Positions 5,361 to 6,217 of a DNA stretch of 6,217 nt are shown piece by piece. This DNA comes from Candidatus Saccharimonadota bacterium. Lineage in GTDB: Bacteria > Patescibacteriota > Saccharimonadia > Saccharimonadales > JAGQNJ01. The DNA is taken from NCBI GenBank assembly GCA_020428115.1, contig JAGQNJ010000040.1:1-6217 (forward strand), written 5' to 3'. The notes under the pieces were generated by a model. That model was not told the DNA's origin and ran no database searches. It was given only the letters and a program-made list of their open reading frames with translations. How positions within the stretch are numbered: the first letter of the stretch is position 1; each line of letters begins with the position of its first letter. Made by a program: the position numbers and the translations under genes.

Positions 5361-5371
5361 CAAAACACAGC

Positions 5372-5896
5372 ATGAATACATATCGCAGGGTGGCAATAGC
5401 TGGAGCAGCAACCCTCGGAAGTGCTGGTACATTTGCTGGTGCAGCACACAGTATAGAAACCTACACCAATCAACCGAGCGCTGCCTGCGCAGGTGAGTTG
5501 GCTCTAGAGCCACAGGTGGTTGATGTAATACCAGAAGCGTGTCTGGGTGATTTAGCGCTCAAGACCTGGCCTGGGTTTGAATATCACGTATCTACCGACA
5601 CGCATACGGTAAATGCCCAGACTACCGAAACTATAACAAGCGAATACTATGTAGTGCCCAGTAGGCAGGACTATTTAAACGGTGGCTTACTCGATACTGA
5701 TGAAGACATGCGCTGGCCATTCTCCCCAATAGAGTTAGGTGTTGTATTAGGATCTGCAATTTTCTTCGGAGCAGGTGTCGATTATATCTTGCGTGATAGA
5801 GCACGGGGACAAAAGAAACAGTCGGCCCAACAGACACCGACTACACTGGTCGACGGCTACAAAACACTAACCAGCGGATACAGCCGAATACGCTAA
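5372..5896 (+). CDS. Exported single-pass membrane protein of unknown function (174 aa)
   Basis: I recognise no family. The N-terminus (MNTYRR, then a small-residue hydrophobic stretch 7-25) looks like a signal peptide with a possible signal peptidase site near FAGAA-HS. Residues 26-118 would be outside the cell and are Thr/Glu/Asp-rich. A helix at about 119-140 (PIELGVVLGSAIFFGAGVDY) is followed by the basic stop-transfer RDRARGQKK (141-149) and a polar cytoplasmic tail. The topology is thus outside-N, inside-C. The extracellular part contains two related segments 18 residues apart, ACAGELALEP (38-47) and ACLGDLALKT (56-65). Each holds one of the protein's only two cysteines, which may form a disulfide. 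No sortase motif is present. It sits directly before glycyl-tRNA synthetase, but no functional link is evident. Confidence 0.7.
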   Translation: MNTYRRVAIAGAATLGSAGTFAGAAHSIETYTNQPSAACAGELALEPQVVDVIPEACLGDLALKTWPGFEYHVSTDTHTVNAQTTETITSEYYVVPSRQDYLNGGLLDTDEDMRWPFSPIELGVVLGSAIFFGAGVDYILRDRARGQKKQSAQQTPTTLVDGYKTLTSGYSRIR

Positions 5897-5922
5897 GCTA
5901 TTTTAATCTGAGGCGTATCAGC

Positions 5923-5928
5923 TATAAT
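5923..5928 (+). promoter_or_regulatory. Consensus -10 box of the glycyl-tRNA synthetase gene
   Basis: A perfect TATAAT lies eight bases before the ATG at 5937. The -35 is weak (TTTTAA, 5901-5906, 16-base spacing) and there is no TGn extension. The predicted transcript starts at or next to the start codon, and no Shine-Dalgarno site or T-box leader can fit before it. Confidence 0.6.
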
Positions 5929-5936
5929 ATGTTGTA

Positions 5937-6217
5937 ATGAGTGACACGCACGATACCACGATGGAAGACATTGTTAGCCTATGCAAACGGCGTGGGTTTG
6001 TATTTCAGGCGAGTGAAATATATGGGGGCATATCTGGATTCTACGATTATGGTCCGCTTGGGGTCGAATTACTTAATAATATTAAAACTGAGTGGTGGAA
6101 CGCCATGGTCAAAGAGCATGACAATATTTTTGGCGTAGACGGGTCGATTATACAAAACCCCAGACTTTGGGAGGCCAGTGGTCACGTAGCTGGCTTTACT
6201 GATCCACTAGTAGACTG
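5937..6217 (+). CDS. glyS: Glycyl-tRNA synthetase, alpha2 type, N-terminal part (window end)
   Basis: This cytoplasmic class II enzyme charges tRNA-Gly with glycine using ATP. The visible 93 codons match the start of the single-subunit (alpha2, eukaryote/archaea-like) form rather than the alpha2beta2 form. They include LCKRRGFVFQASEIYGG (15-31), GFYDYGPLGVELLNNIK with EWW (34-54, the class II motif 1 region of the dimer interface) and GSIIQNPRLWEASGHVAGF ending in TDPLVD (69-93). The last two bases, TG, fit the Cys expected next. The gene continues beyond the window; the family is usually around 450 residues or more. A second Met at codon 9 (5961) would match a common family start, but the close TATAAT box and lack of a Shine-Dalgarno site before either Met favour the ATG at 5937, read as a leaderless message. 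Confidence 0.93.
   Translation, partial: MSDTHDTTMEDIVSLCKRRGFVFQASEIYGGISGFYDYGPLGVELLNNIKTEWWNAMVKEHDNIFGVDGSIIQNPRLWEASGHVAGFTDPLVD

Noticed and set aside
5941..6138. 65-residue plus-strand frame near the window end
   Set aside because: It overlaps the glycyl-tRNA synthetase gene in another phase, and the synthetase reading matches family motifs throughout.

Overview
The window reads as chromosomal DNA from a bacterium with a compact genome. The most likely source is the Candidate Phyla Radiation, probably a Saccharibacteria/TM7 relative. This is an inference from several traits taken together: short intergenic gaps, many genes of no known family, several genes that start a few bases after a -10 box without a Shine-Dalgarno site, a pilin-like head domain on a small membrane protein, and an alpha2-type glycyl-tRNA synthetase. 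No single marker in the window proves the phylum. The standard genetic code explains all reading frames. No phage, transposon, CRISPR, rRNA or tRNA gene was seen.

Layout. Bases 1-117 hold an unassigned edge and an extended -10 promoter. A 72-residue small protein of unknown function follows (118-336). Then come about 330 bases without a convincing gene (337-668). They carry a perfect 10+10 inverted repeat, a shorter hairpin, protein-like short frames and a good promoter. The promoter drives a three-gene plus-strand operon: a degenerate histidine-kinase-like protein (669-1391), a receiver-only response regulator (1412-1801) and the recombination mediator recO (1794-2474). The last two genes overlap by 8 bases. 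A membrane protein gene on the minus strand (2481-3065) converges on recO only 6 bases away. It has two transmembrane helices followed by a pseudopilin-like head.

A divergent promoter region (3066-3167) then starts a plus-strand series: an unrecognised 165-residue protein (3168-3665), an unrecognised 546-residue protein (3692-5332), an exported single-pass membrane protein of 174 residues (5372-5896), and the first 93 codons of glycyl-tRNA synthetase (5937 to the window end). Each of these appears to have its own promoter at the 3' end of, or just after, the gene before it.

How the parts fit. The clearest functional unit is the kinase-like/receiver/recO operon. The kinase homologue has lost the phospho-accepting histidine and most of its ATP-binding motifs. 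The receiver keeps its phospho-acceptor aspartate but lacks the conserved lysine and has an altered acidic pocket. Both are translated with, and the receiver is physically coupled to, a DNA repair gene. The other notable theme is two modes of translation start side by side. Four genes (118, 3168, 3692, 5937) look leaderless or nearly so. Three others (669, the minus-strand gene, 5372) have 20-30 base leaders with Shine-Dalgarno-like sites.
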